This document shows, piece after piece, positions 55,201 to 59,460 of a stretch of 64,000 nucleotides of DNA; positions within the stretch are counted from its first letter, which is position 1, and the number at the start of each line of letters is the position of its first letter. Both the position numbers and the translations under genes were made by a program. The notes below the pieces were generated by a model that had not been told where the DNA came from, ran no database searches, and worked only from the letters and a program-made list of their open reading frames with translations. Source of the stretch: Lucinisca nassula (lineage: Eukaryota > Mollusca > Bivalvia > Lucinida > Lucinidae); contig OY757026.1 in the NCBI GenBank assembly GCA_963580285.1, positions 86,216,651 through 86,280,650 on the forward strand. Reading direction: 5' to 3'.

Positions 55201-56612
55201 TGTCGTATCATCTAGACATACTGTCTGTGTGAGAAATGCGGCTGGAAAATAAACAGAATTTGAAGTACATTGCAAGTAGTGGTTAGTCTTGCCAAAACAT
55301 TTTTGTGGTCAATAACCGGTTTATATGAATGGCTAATGATCAATTAACCCTTGTCCTGCTGAGCCCGGATATGTCTTATCTTTCAAACAATGAAGATCCA
55401 GATCAGATGGCTTCTGAAGAAGCCATCTGATCAGGATCTTCATTGTTTGTCATTCAACTCATGAATTTGTTGCAATAATTTGCATCAAGTAATCTGATTG
55501 GTTGATAACCAGTAGTGGCCCTACTACTAGTGGGTGTGGCATAAGGTCAAGGATTAACATAGCAACAGTTAAGTTGGGTATTTGGTGATAATTGAAGAAT
55601 GATTTTCCTTATTTCTCCATAAAAACATGTAGTGGGTATTCATTTGAACCGCCTCAATGACCCAGATCAGGATCTAAACTATTTGCTTAAATAATACAAG
55701 TATTTAAAGGAATTTAACTTTTTAAGGGTTAAATGAAAAAGTCAAGGTTCCTGTCCCGCCTACATGCAGAGACGTGCTGTCAGCATGGCCTGCCAACTCT
55801 GTTGCCCAGCTACGTGGGAACAGTCCAAACTTTGGCTGGGCAAGTGATTATTTCACTTGCCCCAAAAAATGTATACAATATACAAGGATTAATGTATTTC
55901 CAAGCCATTTTCAAGATGCTGTGGACTGCCGGGCAAGTGGTTGAAACTGGGATTTGAGCGCTTTGATTCTATATATTGTTGATAACTAACAGTTTCTGCA
56001 CCCATAAACATCACAACTTCATTATAACACTGTTCATTATAACACAGTTTTGCAAATAATACGGTTTCAAGATGAATCCCAAAATGTATAGATTATATAG
56101 AAAAATGACCATAATGGTCATTTTTCTATATAATCTATACATTTTTGTTTGGATATAACACAGATGTTTAACTGACACAGTTTTTGCTTTGGGCCCAGTT
56201 AATAATAATAGTGTTATAATGAGGTTGGGGTGTAGATGCATTAGTTTTATTAACCAATCGTATGCGTGAAACCCCGCAGAACGTGGCGTCTGATCAGGGC
56301 CTGCACTATTTGCTATCAGAATTTTCTGTCAAAAATACAATAAACACAAAAAAGGCCTGACACCCCTTATATATTGACAAATGGACTTGTCCAACATATA
56401 GCACTGGAAGAGTCCACTAGCCTACAATGGGTTAAGATACTGTGATGTATACCTCCAATTGTGCTCTCCTGGTACTCATGAAACTGGCCCTTCACAAATC
56501 TCAGCACAAGACTAGACTTTCCGACAGCTGATTCTCCTAACAACACCAACTTAAACTGACATATTTTGCCTTGTGCTGCTCCATTCGGCCTCTGGGCACC
56601 TCTTGCAGACAT
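20100..56612 (-). CDS. Rab5: Rab5 small GTPase, complete five-exon coding region
   Basis: CDS = join of 56612-56453, 55241-55090, 40603-40481, 34732-34639 and 20209-20100, read on the minus strand; 639 nt, 212 residues plus TAA. Rab5 is the early-endosome GTPase that drives endosome tethering and fusion through its effectors. Visible motifs are the P-loop GESAVGKS (residues 26-33), switch I ending in ESTIG with Thr51, WDTAGQE (73-79) with the catalytic Gln78, GNKAD (131-135), ETSAK (160-164), and a C-terminal double cysteine (210-211) for geranylgeranylation. Length is close to the usual 212-220. All introns are GT-AG and every split codon rejoins in frame. The start at 56612 gives the short Rab5-type N-terminus. 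An AATAAA on the minus strand (19732-19727), about 370 bp past the stop, is a possible polyadenylation signal. No damage is seen in the coding sequence. Confidence 0.97.
20513..22487 (+). repeat. Helitron-like element, about 130-bp tandem body
   Basis: About 12 units with GAACCATGAAATATAGGTCA, CACTGACCTAGATATATTTTG, GGGTCACATGGAACTAATAA and CAGGTATGACATTTCTCC. The 5' end has TAGCTCGCCT (20535-20544), exactly inverted at the 3' end as AGGCGAGCTA (22477-22486). Closes in CTAA followed by T. Lies about 300 bp from Rab5 exon 5, inside intron 4. Confidence 0.82.
22774..22897 (+). mobile_element. B-family 3' fragment
   Basis: GGTTTCATTGGGCAGCAGGG to ATGGGGACATTAAAGCC. Confidence 0.75.
22898..23290. 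mobile_element. C-MITE right half split by a B element
   Basis: 22898-22956 (ATCTGATCAGGATCTACAC...) and 23226-23290 (GATTGGTTGACAGACAG...CAACAGGACAAGGG) rejoin to the standard C right arm. Confidence 0.75.
22957..23225 (-). mobile_element. B-family copy with 9-bp target duplication
   Basis: Body as usual; flanked by gattggttg at 22948-22956 and 23226-23234, a sequence that occurs once in other C MITEs. This is direct evidence that B moves by insertion with SINE-like duplications. Confidence 0.88.
23572..23871 (+). mobile_element. B-family copy, full length
   Basis: GGCCCCCGCCCATAGGGGC to ACGTTAAACCTCAAATCAAA. Confidence 0.9.
23923..24170 (-). mobile_element. B-family copy with the shared insert
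   Basis: Starts GTTTAACATCCCCTTCAAC; after GCCTGGGCAGGCTTA it runs into AATAGAAGTAGCGGCAATGA...CAGAGACACCAAA, the segment also found at 3851-3929. Confidence 0.72.
24171..24444. other. Unassigned intronic DNA
   Basis: No gene supported. The 75-residue minus open frame at 24439-24212 is hydrophobic low-complexity without features. Confidence 0.35.
24449..27431. mobile_element. F2 MITE split by a 2.76-kb array element
   Basis: 24449-24572 (AACCAATTGCATGCGGGAAA... GCCAACAGAATTTTCC) and 27332-27431 (GGCCTGAAACCCCTTATAT... CAATGGG) together match the F2 copy at 56254-56431. Confidence 0.75.
24573..27331 (+). repeat. Helitron-like 'pearl' element, 167-bp tandem body
   Basis: Starts CAAGAGGACCATGATGGC, then ATCGCTCACCTGATCC. 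About 14 units of roughly 167 bp follow (GTTTCAGAGAAGAAGATTTTT, CAAAGGGCCC, ACTATAATTTGAACAATC, CACTAGATGAAGCTTCATAC). The 3' region (GGTGAAAAAATCTATTTTTG, GGACCACCTAAGGATCATTC) is present twice, at about 26817-26957 and 27073-27222. A GCACGGACGCACGG tract and the hairpin AGCTCACC...GGTGAGCTAA end it at 27331. Confidence 0.85.
27595..28210 (+). repeat. R-family repeat, hairpin unit in triplicate
   Basis: Three tandem copies of an approximately 119-bp unit (ATAGAGGATCTTACATGAG to TTTAATAAATTGTTGAC), each a hairpin on GGATAAAATGCGAGGCTTCG, then the single-copy flank as at 16.1-16.3 kb. Confidence 0.85.
28211..28385. other. Unassigned intronic DNA
   Basis: Nothing recognised. Confidence 0.3.
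28386..28768 (+). mobile_element. Y element (hAT-like MITE) with ATCGATTATC ends
   Basis: Begins AGGGCTGGCTAATCGGAGC, then AATCGATTATC motifs. The centre holds GCAAACAGTGTAGACCC / GGGTCTGCACTGTTTGC. Ends TCGATTATACGATTAATCGTG. The reverse copy is at 34808-35187. Confidence 0.72.
28791..29144. mobile_element. C-family MITE containing a short SINE
   Basis: CCCTTATCCTGCTCAACACG to TCAGAAGGATAAGGGGG; the right arm is interrupted at 28899-29033. Confidence 0.8.
28899..29033 (-). mobile_element. 135-bp SINE-like insert, 10-bp target duplication
   Basis: Direct repeats catgttggtg at 28889-28898 and 29034-29043. On the minus strand it ends GGAACATAAAACACAAACTC ACTCACT, a molluscan-SINE-type tail. 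No pol III box is seen, so it is 5'-truncated. Confidence 0.75.
29216..29523 (+). mobile_element. Compact 308-bp Helitron-like element
   Basis: CTAGAG, hairpin ATCACTAAAGGTGAT, inverted repeat ATACCCCCAC. A single body unit and a GACCGACTGACCGACCGAC tract follow, then GTGGGGGTAT inside a 3' hairpin and GACTAA. Same plan as the long arrays without tandem expansion. Confidence 0.75.
29577..29760. repeat. Degenerate C-family MITE
   Basis: ACCTTACCCTGCTGAATATA start; hairpin partly deleted (AGCTTCAGAAGCCATCTGAT). Confidence 0.65.
29761..29974. other. Unassigned A+T-rich intronic DNA
   Basis: Nothing recognised. Confidence 0.3.
29975..30440 (+). mobile_element. T element (CAAATCAC/GTGATTT palindrome)
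   Basis: Shares with 57035-57535: ACTGACTGACAAACTG, GATTTATTAC, CAACAAATCACA, GTTAGAAGAAATCCC, GTGATTTGTTGT and CCTATATAGG, in the same order over about 470 bp. Confidence 0.7.
30650..30870 (+). mobile_element. E2 MITE with AACCGCCTC hairpin
   Basis: TTATTCTTACTCCAAACATAGG, hairpin GAACCGCCTCATCGAGACGG, then GAGCAGAAATAAAGAAAAT, AGTGGGGTTTAGAGGGG and GGACTTGTTCATGTGATG. Same order at 40945-41150. Confidence 0.72.
30945..31075. mobile_element. Z foldback MITE, 131 bp
   Basis: Inverted arms of at least 26 bp, ATCATATGAGCCGGGGCACA and its complement, with a short second palindrome (GCGAAGAATCAGATCTGAGT) in the centre. Confidence 0.8.
31187..31426 (-). mobile_element. SINE-A, full copy with 12-bp target duplication
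   Basis: About 95% alike by eye to the copy at 8989-9224; T run at left. Direct repeats cactcatgatct at 31175-31186 and 31427-31438. Confidence 0.92.
31452..31640. mobile_element. D foldback MITE, uninterrupted
   Basis: ATAGCAACAGATAAG / CTTATCTGTTGCTAT ends; perfect hairpin ATTAGAACCGCCTCGTCGAG with complement around 31505-31574. Confidence 0.82.
31679..31870. mobile_element. C-family TTAA MITE, short loop
   Basis: TTAA 31675-31678 and 31871-31874. The hairpin loop has lost GAAGAAGCCATCT-type bases, leaving GGCTTCTGATCAGGATC. Confidence 0.85.
32066..32606. mobile_element. TTAA element, 541 bp, AGGTGCATTATTGAGCT ends
   Basis: TTAA 32062-32065 and 32607-32610; 17-bp perfect inverted ends AGGTGCATTATTGAGCT / AGCTCAATAATGCACCT. 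Interior has no transposase and is unlike C or F. Probably another piggyBac-type non-autonomous family. Confidence 0.8.
32626..32690. repeat. Isolated AATCGCCTC palindrome
   Basis: GGATATTTGTTAGAATCGCC / GGCGATTCTAACAAATATCC, 25-bp arms, without recognisable element ends around it. Confidence 0.75.
32759..33137 (-). mobile_element. Two adjacent B-family copies
   Basis: 32759-32830 is a tail-side fragment; 32836-33137 is full length (GATTTGTTTGATTGATTTC to CCCGATGGGCGGGGG). Confidence 0.85.
33256..34090 (+). repeat. Array element, about 134-bp units
   Basis: Six units with GGTCAAGGTCACAGGTCA, TTTTGCATGAATGTAA, CAAGGAACCTACATGCCAAA and GGTTCAAAAGTTATGACC, opened by CAAGATGTGTTTATGAAA and followed by an (CAAA)n/CAGA tract. 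Terminal hairpin not identified. Confidence 0.7.
34100..34215 (+). repeat. S-family fragment
   Basis: ATGACCATAAATTG, TGCTTGGATATAACATGGCT and GTTTAACTAAGTCCATTTTT correspond to the right half of the S element at 56.1 kb. Confidence 0.55.
34639..34732 (-). CDS. Rab5: Rab5 exon 4 (residues 146-176 plus one base)
   Basis: 94 nt from acceptor TTTTTTTCAG to donor GTGAGT. It encodes [10 protein letters not shown] through ETSAKT to the IFLAI helix, including the ETSAK nucleotide-binding loop. Its last base joins exon 5 to make Ala177. Confidence 0.95.
34808..35187 (-). mobile_element. Y element, reverse copy
   Basis: Collinear in reverse with 28386-28768; ends CTAAGGTTGGCATTATTAATC and CTCCGATTAGCCAGCCCT. 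Flanks GTATAGC/GTGTAGC could be a decayed 8-bp duplication. Confidence 0.72.
35245..35335 (-). repeat. SINE-A 3' fragment
   Basis: GGTTTGGGTTTTCAGCCCAT, AGATTATTTCACTTATATTC, GAGATGGGCGAAGACTGGAG. The head is missing; cut by the next element. Confidence 0.65.
35495..37610 (+). repeat. Second nested array, GGTTTAGGGGTGGGGATCTG units
   Basis: Opens ACAAGAGGCCCATGGGCCAC, the CAAGAG + hairpin start. Units of about 150 bp contain GCCTTTTATGAAGTGGAGGG, GGTTGGTGTCAATGAATG and TCTTATCATAAGGAACAA. The 3' terminal hairpin is not found. Confidence 0.68.
36406..37143 (+). mobile_element. CTAGAG Helitron-like element inside the array
   Basis: CTAGAG, hairpin GTCAGTGAAACTGAC, TAGGGCCCCGGC; three body units with ACATTATGGTTAACATTTC and ATGACCTTGACCTTTGAGG; three GGACGGACAGACGG tracts; hairpin CACTTTCAGTG and GCGGGGCCCTAA. 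Left flank A, right flank T; empty site AAGGAACAA|TAATATATATGG is seen at about 37570-37590. Confidence 0.82.
37963..39245 (+). repeat. Helitron-like array, about 180-bp units, GTCGCACCTGCT ends
   Basis: 5' hairpin TTCAACTTCGGTGAAGTTGA, then GTCGCACCTGCT. About six units follow with GACTAAGTTCACAATGTGG, CCACATGCGCATCCTCATAC and GAGGAGTTGCGATGACAAGA, then a (GGAC)n tract and CCTGCTAAAGCAGGTGCGAC. The 169-residue minus open frame here is an artefact of in-frame units. Confidence 0.78.
39560..39600. repeat. Half of a pogo-type hairpin
   Basis: GAATGTATGCTGTGTGTACTC is one arm of the palindrome found at 11.0 and 17.0 kb; the second arm is missing. Confidence 0.5.
39633..39927 (+). mobile_element. 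B-family copy, full length
   Basis: GGCCCCCGCCCATCGGGGC to ACGTTAAACCTCAAATCAAA. Confidence 0.9.
40227..40430. mobile_element. C-family TTAA MITE beside Rab5 exon 3
   Basis: TTAA 40223-40226 and 40431-40434; hairpin TCAGATGGCTTCTGAGAAGC. Its right end is 50 bp from the exon 3 donor. Confidence 0.88.
40481..40603 (-). CDS. Rab5: Rab5 exon 3 (residues 105-145)
   Basis: 123 nt, phase 0 at both ends, acceptor TTTTACAG and donor GTAAGT. It encodes the [11 protein letters not shown] helix and the guanine-specificity motif GNKAD. The plus-strand open frame across this exon is a shadow. Confidence 0.96.
40755..40940 (-). mobile_element. Two LINE 3'-end fragments
   Basis: Reverse of the 7.5-kb LINE end: GGGGGCCCACGTATGTGGAC and AAATCCGTTGATGATGATTT in 40775-40858, and a second copy of the same end at 40884-40937. 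Confidence 0.72.
40945..41150 (+). mobile_element. E2 MITE
   Basis: Hairpin TTAGAACCGCCTCATTGAGG with complement, GGAGCAGAAATAAGAAAAAT, AGTGGGGTTTAGGGGGG, GGACTTGTTCACGTGATG. Confidence 0.72.
41151..41589. other. Unassigned intronic DNA
   Basis: No recognised family or exon. Confidence 0.3.
41590..41870 (-). repeat. Reverse fragment of the GGTTTAGGGGTGGGG array family
   Basis: CCTGGGGCTATGCCCCACC, GCATGCCCCACCC-like and CCCAACCCCTAAACCATATA are the complement of units at 35.5-37.6 kb; two units. Confidence 0.65.
41951..42184 (+). mobile_element. G-family MITE
   Basis: GGCCCAGTTGTTCAAAGCAT to TTAGTTTTGAACAACTAG; hairpin AAATGTGAGCAGC / GCTGCTCAGATTT. Confidence 0.8.
42185..43010. other. Unassigned intronic DNA 3' of the pseudogene
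   Basis: Contains a short direct repeat GGTACCCCACCCACTACTGCATATA at 42887-42938. Possible old 3' flank of the pseudogene. Nothing else recognised. Confidence 0.35.
44022..44372 (+). mobile_element. tRNA-derived SINE inserted in the pseudogene
   Basis: The head has a pol III A box (TAGCTCAGTTGGTAGAG) and B box (GGTTCGACCCC); a middle region follows, then GCGACGTTAAACCCG and a (CA)n tail. It is flanked by the 13-bp direct repeat cactgttttggaa (44009-44021 and 44373-44385). Removing the element and one repeat rejoins the host reading frame across PKQ-WTKY. The cloverleaf is imperfect, so this is a SINE head and not a functional tRNA. Confidence 0.92.
45880..46245. mobile_element. E-family MITE, diverged, two hairpins
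   Basis: Starts with the E-family terminal CACGAAAACATGCCTATA and ends in the AATAGGCGGTTTTTTTGTGG-like complement. It contains two copies of the AACCGCCTC/GAGGCGGTT type palindrome (near 46012-46040 and 46085-46115), where other copies have one. Confidence 0.6.
46287..46566 (+). mobile_element. B-family SINE-like element
   Basis: Runs from CCCCCGTCCATCGGGGCTT through GGGCTTGAGATGTCATTTC to a decayed GTTGACGAGGG...CAATCAAAATC tail. Nested in the inverted-repeat element, itself inside the hAT-like element, itself inside the pseudogene in a Rab5 intron. Confidence 0.8.
47211..47446 (+). pseudogene. hAT-type transposase N-terminal fragment
   Basis: After a strong splice-acceptor-like tract (TTTTTTTTCTTCCTCTAG, to 47210) the plus frame reads a Ser-rich linker and then [13 protein letters not shown], which looks like the start of the zinc-finger region of C17orf113/ZMYM-like hAT-derived proteins. 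The expected cysteines do not follow and the frame ends within 40 residues. It is a truncated exon of an internally deleted transposon. Confidence 0.45.
48642..49238. other. Unassigned DNA upstream of the pseudogene
   Basis: May hold upstream exons or promoter of the ancestral gene, but no homologous segment is visible. T run at 48900-48910. Confidence 0.3.
49239..50899 (+). repeat. Helitron-like 'pearl' element, 167-bp family, 3' end lost
   Basis: CAAGAGGACCCAAAGGGCCC, ATCGCTCACCTGAG, about eight units, the GGTGAAAAAAAATC 3' region and TTTACGCACAGATGACAGAC. It lacks the closing hairpin; the next element begins 10 bp later. Confidence 0.82.
50909..53246 (+). repeat. Helitron-like 'pearl' element, 167-bp family, complete
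   Basis: CAAGAGGGCCATGATGGCCC start, ATCGCTCACCTGATCC, about 12 units, 3' region, GGACGCACGGACGGACGC tract, and AGCTCACC...GTGACGGTGAGCTAA end at 53246. A block from about 51640 to 51960 is repeated at 52110-52470, each with a long G run (51706-51723; 52205-52229). Confidence 0.87.
53247..53975. other. Unassigned intronic DNA
   Basis: A+T-rich, no gene or repeat recognised. Confidence 0.35.
53976..54160 (+). mobile_element. X element, uninterrupted
   Basis: CTCTAAGTATTGGGACAAAT, GATCAGGGTCTACACTGTTT, AAACAAATTTCATAATTTTT, GGAGAATTACAGCTCGTCCT. Serves as the empty site for the nested copy at 9.5 kb. Confidence 0.72.
54290..54440 (+). mobile_element. SINE-A, 5' portion
   Basis: AGGCCTCTGTGGCCTAATGG head, degraded B box, GCAACAGTAAGTCAGGTGG, GGTTTTTCTACTGG. 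3' end lost. Confidence 0.75.
54722..55003 (+). repeat. V repeat joined to a G-MITE fragment
   Basis: 54722-54885 (TTTAACGGTTCAATCATGAG, ACTATTGTTAATCCCTG, GATAAGGTGTGAAAATA) recurs at 59340-59450. 54890-55003 is a G right arm ending AGTTTTGAACAACTC. Confidence 0.65.
55090..55241 (-). CDS. Rab5: Rab5 exon 2 (residues 54-104)
   Basis: 152 nt from acceptor TTTTCCAG to donor GTAAGT. It encodes the effector strand, WDTAGQE and the segment through DITN. The first two bases complete Ala54. Intron 1 upstream is only 1.2 kb. Intron 2 downstream is 14.5 kb and contains the pseudogene at 43-48.6 kb. Confidence 0.96.
55348..55690. mobile_element. C-family MITE adjoining a D fragment (Rab5 intron 1 / exon 2 side)
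   Basis: C: TTAA 55344-55347 and 55554-55557, ends CCCTTGTCCTGCTGAGCCC / AAGGTCAAGGA with a small deletion. D fragment 55559-55670: ATAGCAACAGTTAAG, GTGGGTATTCATTTGAACCG. Confidence 0.78.
56020..56221. mobile_element. S MITE with long perfect hairpin
   Basis: Ends CATTATAACAC / GTGTTATAATG; hairpin arms GTATAGATTATATAGAAAAA with TGACCAT-ATGGTCA centre (about 56089-56147). Confidence 0.75.
56254..56431. mobile_element. F2 MITE between Rab5 exons 1 and 2
   Basis: TTAA 56250-56253 and 56432-56435. Left palindrome arm deleted. Ends 17 bp before the exon 1 donor. Confidence 0.78.
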
Positions 56613-56676
56613 TGTGAGGTTAATCTGTCCTGCCCTACTTCAGAATGAACACCGTGTCTTCAGTAAAGCTGTGAGA
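56453..56676 (-). CDS. Rab5: Rab5 exon with 5' UTR (56676-56613) and coding start
   Basis: Residues 1-53 plus the first base of codon 54, from ATG at 56612 to donor GTATAC at 56452. It holds the P-loop and switch I. Upstream of the ATG a pyrimidine-rich stretch ending in TTTCAG (just above 56676) is a good splice acceptor. The first transcribed exon is therefore probably non-coding and lies further right, perhaps beyond 57 kb. The coding part is CDS; bases 56613-56676 are inferred UTR. Confidence 0.93.
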
Positions 56677-56727
56677 CTGAAACAAGAAAACACCACAAAA
56701 TTACTGCATTCACTGTTAAGTTGTTAA

Positions 56728-56950
56728 CCCATTTTGTACAAGAAACCACAAAACGGGTACCCTGGCAAACAGTGCAGGCCCATATCAGACGCCACACAAC
56801 GCGGTGTCTAATCAAGGCCTCCACTGTTTGCTAAAAGTTAATTCATTTTCAAAATAAATTCTGAAGAAAACACAACCTGACCCCCCTAAATTCTGAAATG
56901 GATTCCTGGTATATATTTAAGGAGGAAGATTCCATTTTGTACTAAAAGGG
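56728..56950. mobile_element. F-family TTAA MITE just upstream of Rab5 coding exon 1
   Basis: TTAA 56724-56727 and 56951-56954; CCCATTTTGTACAAGAAAC / TTTTGTACTAAAAGGG; core GCAAACAGTGCAGGCCC and complement. Confidence 0.85.
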
Positions 56951-57034
56951 TTAATTCTCACTCTCACATAATAACAGGTTGAAAATGTGGGTATTTTGTG
57001 ATAAATGAAGATTTAAGAAATAGATCAGCCCTAG

Positions 57035-57535
57035 CTGTGATTTGTTGAGTAATAAATCACAGTTTGGAGGCCAGTTGTAAAGTAGACAAATTACGAGCGT
57101 GTAGCGCTCGTGATTTGTTACGCGCTCGTGATTTGTCTACTTACAACTGACTGACAAACTGTGATTTATTACCTAACAAATCACTAGCTAGAGCTGATGT
57201 ATTTCGATTCTAACACGCTGAAGTTCAGCAAATAATGCTGATGTTTCCTTCAAATTCTCACATCTTTTCACCATTGTTAGAAGAAATCCCGCTGAAAATT
57301 ATTGACTGAAACACATGCATTTATATCCTGTTCAAACGTTTTCGATGCGAGAAAATGACGCTACACAGTCCAACGTCAAGGAAATCGACTAGTGACCTCA
57401 TATATTTGCAGTTTTTAATGACGTCATTCGTCACGCTCCTCCTTGCCGTGATTTGTTGTAGAATAAAACACAGTTGTTTTCTATTGCCTATATAGGCGGG
57501 CTGTGTTAGAATCTGTGATAAAAGATAATTTTTTG
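57035..57535 (+). mobile_element. T element
   Basis: Repeated GTGATTTGTT/AACAAATCAC motifs in inverted pairs; central TACGAGCGTGTAGCGCTCGT palindrome. Copy of 29975-30440. Confidence 0.7.
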
Positions 57536-57845
57536 TCAACCTATGTTCTGGGCATTCTCACTCTTAACCCTTAGTCAACTGGTACAAGAAAAGGGAAATC
57601 AGGTAACCTGCAGCTCTCTCTCTTTCATATGTCTACATGTGTTTAAAATAGATCTATGTTCTGCCATGTTTTCATGCGTTTTACATCAAATTTCTGTTTT
57701 CTTAAGTTTCTTGCATTAAATGAAGAAATCTCTCTCTCTTTCTCTTGTTCAATCAGAGCATCACGTTTACATGCATTTGGCAACACTCTCACACAGATTT
57801 TCTCATGTTTAGCAACAGATTTTGCCATCTCTCTCGGTCTCTAGT
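57536..57845. other. Unassigned, CT-rich
   Basis: Includes CTCTCTCTTTC tracts. No exon that I can support. Confidence 0.3.
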
Positions 57846-58715
57846 GTTTGTTTGATTTGGGAATTAATGTCCCAGTCAACACTGTATAGGTCATTTTGGA
57901 GATGCTGCTTCCAATTTTGTGGGACATTTACCCAACATTGCGATGAAATGACATCTCAAGCCCTGTCGCCCAATGAAACCAGTAGAGTTTATATACATGG
58001 ACAGTCCATCATGCACCACTTAGCCTGGGCAGGATAGATGTTCTGCCTCTCGCTTACGCAGGTGTTGTCCAGCCGCTTGTCGGTTGTTTTGACAGATTCG
58101 GTAATTCGTCTTCGTTTCTCCATGCTAATAGTCATTCATGCTAATAGCTTGCGCGTCAGTTTTGAGCAGTTTCTTGTTCGACGAAAGCATACTTTCTGCG
58201 GCTCTGTGCCAAATTATTCCCGTATTCGAGAGTCCCCACTGTGTAAGTGATAAGTGTAGTCCCTGTCCCTTTTTCCTCATGACTTTTGAACCCTTGTAAT
58301 TATCACAATTTGCACTTTATTGCTTTTCGGTGAATTTCTGACCCGTTGTAATTGTGAACATTCCCTGTCTGTGTTTACATATTTGTATTCAGACATATTT
58401 GACAAATTAGTGAGGCAATTTCTTTCATCCATTTTCAGCTTTTTACCACACACACACGCAAACGTTATCGACTATTGTGTTGAGATATGGGATAAACGTA
58501 GAAACAGAATCAGGTTCCTGTTGTCTTCACCCTACCCCTTGTCTGCATCACACTATCTTGGTTAACCTGACTGGAAGATGAGTGTATTTACACCCTGAGG
58601 CAGTACAATAGATCTTCTAAGCGGTTAACCAGTACTAGTGTGCGGTCAGTTTCAGCTCCGCATTAAAGCATCATGCAGCACATCTATTTTTTCAAGCCCC
58701 CATGGGCAAGGGGCC
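57846..58715 (-). mobile_element. B-family copy split by a 568-bp insert
   Basis: 57846-58039 and 58608-58715 are the two halves of one B element (break within GGCAGGCTTAGATC). The junctions share atagat (58034-58039, 58608-58613). Confidence 0.82.
58040..58607. mobile_element. Unidentified 568-bp insert, 6-bp duplication
   Basis: Short inverted CTGCCTC (58042) / GAGGCAG (58596-58602) near the ends. Small open frames only; no known protein motif. A (CA)n/ACGC stretch lies at 58446-58460. Confidence 0.55.
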
Positions 58716-58739
58716 GACTGTCTCTTGCTGTTTTCTCGC

Positions 58740-59167
58740 ATTTAGCAACAGGTATGCGTTTTAGGATACCTCTGTGTTTGGATTGTAAATAGTTTTAAGG
58801 ACTCATCCAGAGATGATTTTTTTTTGTGCTAAATTCTAAATTTAGCCACCCACCTAACTGAGGTACCGTATTCGGGTGTGTATTACCCGCATTTGCGTAC
58901 TACCCGCGACCCCCTTTTTTGCCAAAATCTGGGGGGAAAACTGTTATTCTGTTGTATTACCCGCATGGAACATTTGCTGAAATTTTTGTGGATGCGTAAG
59001 TGAGAAAAAGTAAGAATTTGGCCACTTTTTGTAACACAAAACGGAACGTGCGATCGTCTTCAAAAGGCGGGAAAATGCACGTGCGTGCGAGTATCATCAG
59101 AAAGCATGTATTTAGCATTAAAATGTTGAAAAAACTTTACCTGTTCACTATTGTAATTTAATTATTA
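58740..59167. other. Unassigned flank
   Basis: GGTATTCGGGTGTGTATTACC and TGTATTACCCGCAT form a few short repeats of TATTACCCGC. No gene supported. Confidence 0.35.
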
Positions 59168-59460
59168 ACCCACATATGCCCGCGGCCCTTTCTTGGGAGA
59201 TCGGCAAACAGTGCAGTCCCAGATCAGACACCCCAGAAAGACGCCGCAGACGTCTCTTTTTTGGGACATCGGCAAACAGTGCAGTCCCAGATCAGACACC
59301 TCAGAAAGACGCCGCAGACGTCTGATTTGGATTTACACTGTTTGATGATTTATAACGGTTCAATTATGACACTATTGTTAATCCCTGACATATAATTGCC
59401 ACCCTGCGGTGCGTGTCGATAAGGTGTGAAAATATGGTCAAGTTATGTCTCTAATTTGCG
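59168..59460. repeat. F-type palindrome arm in tandem, then V repeat
   Basis: GGCAAACAGTGCAGTCCCAG...GACGCCGCAGACGTC occurs at 59212-59259 and 59270-59328. V repeat follows at 59340-59450. Confidence 0.65.
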
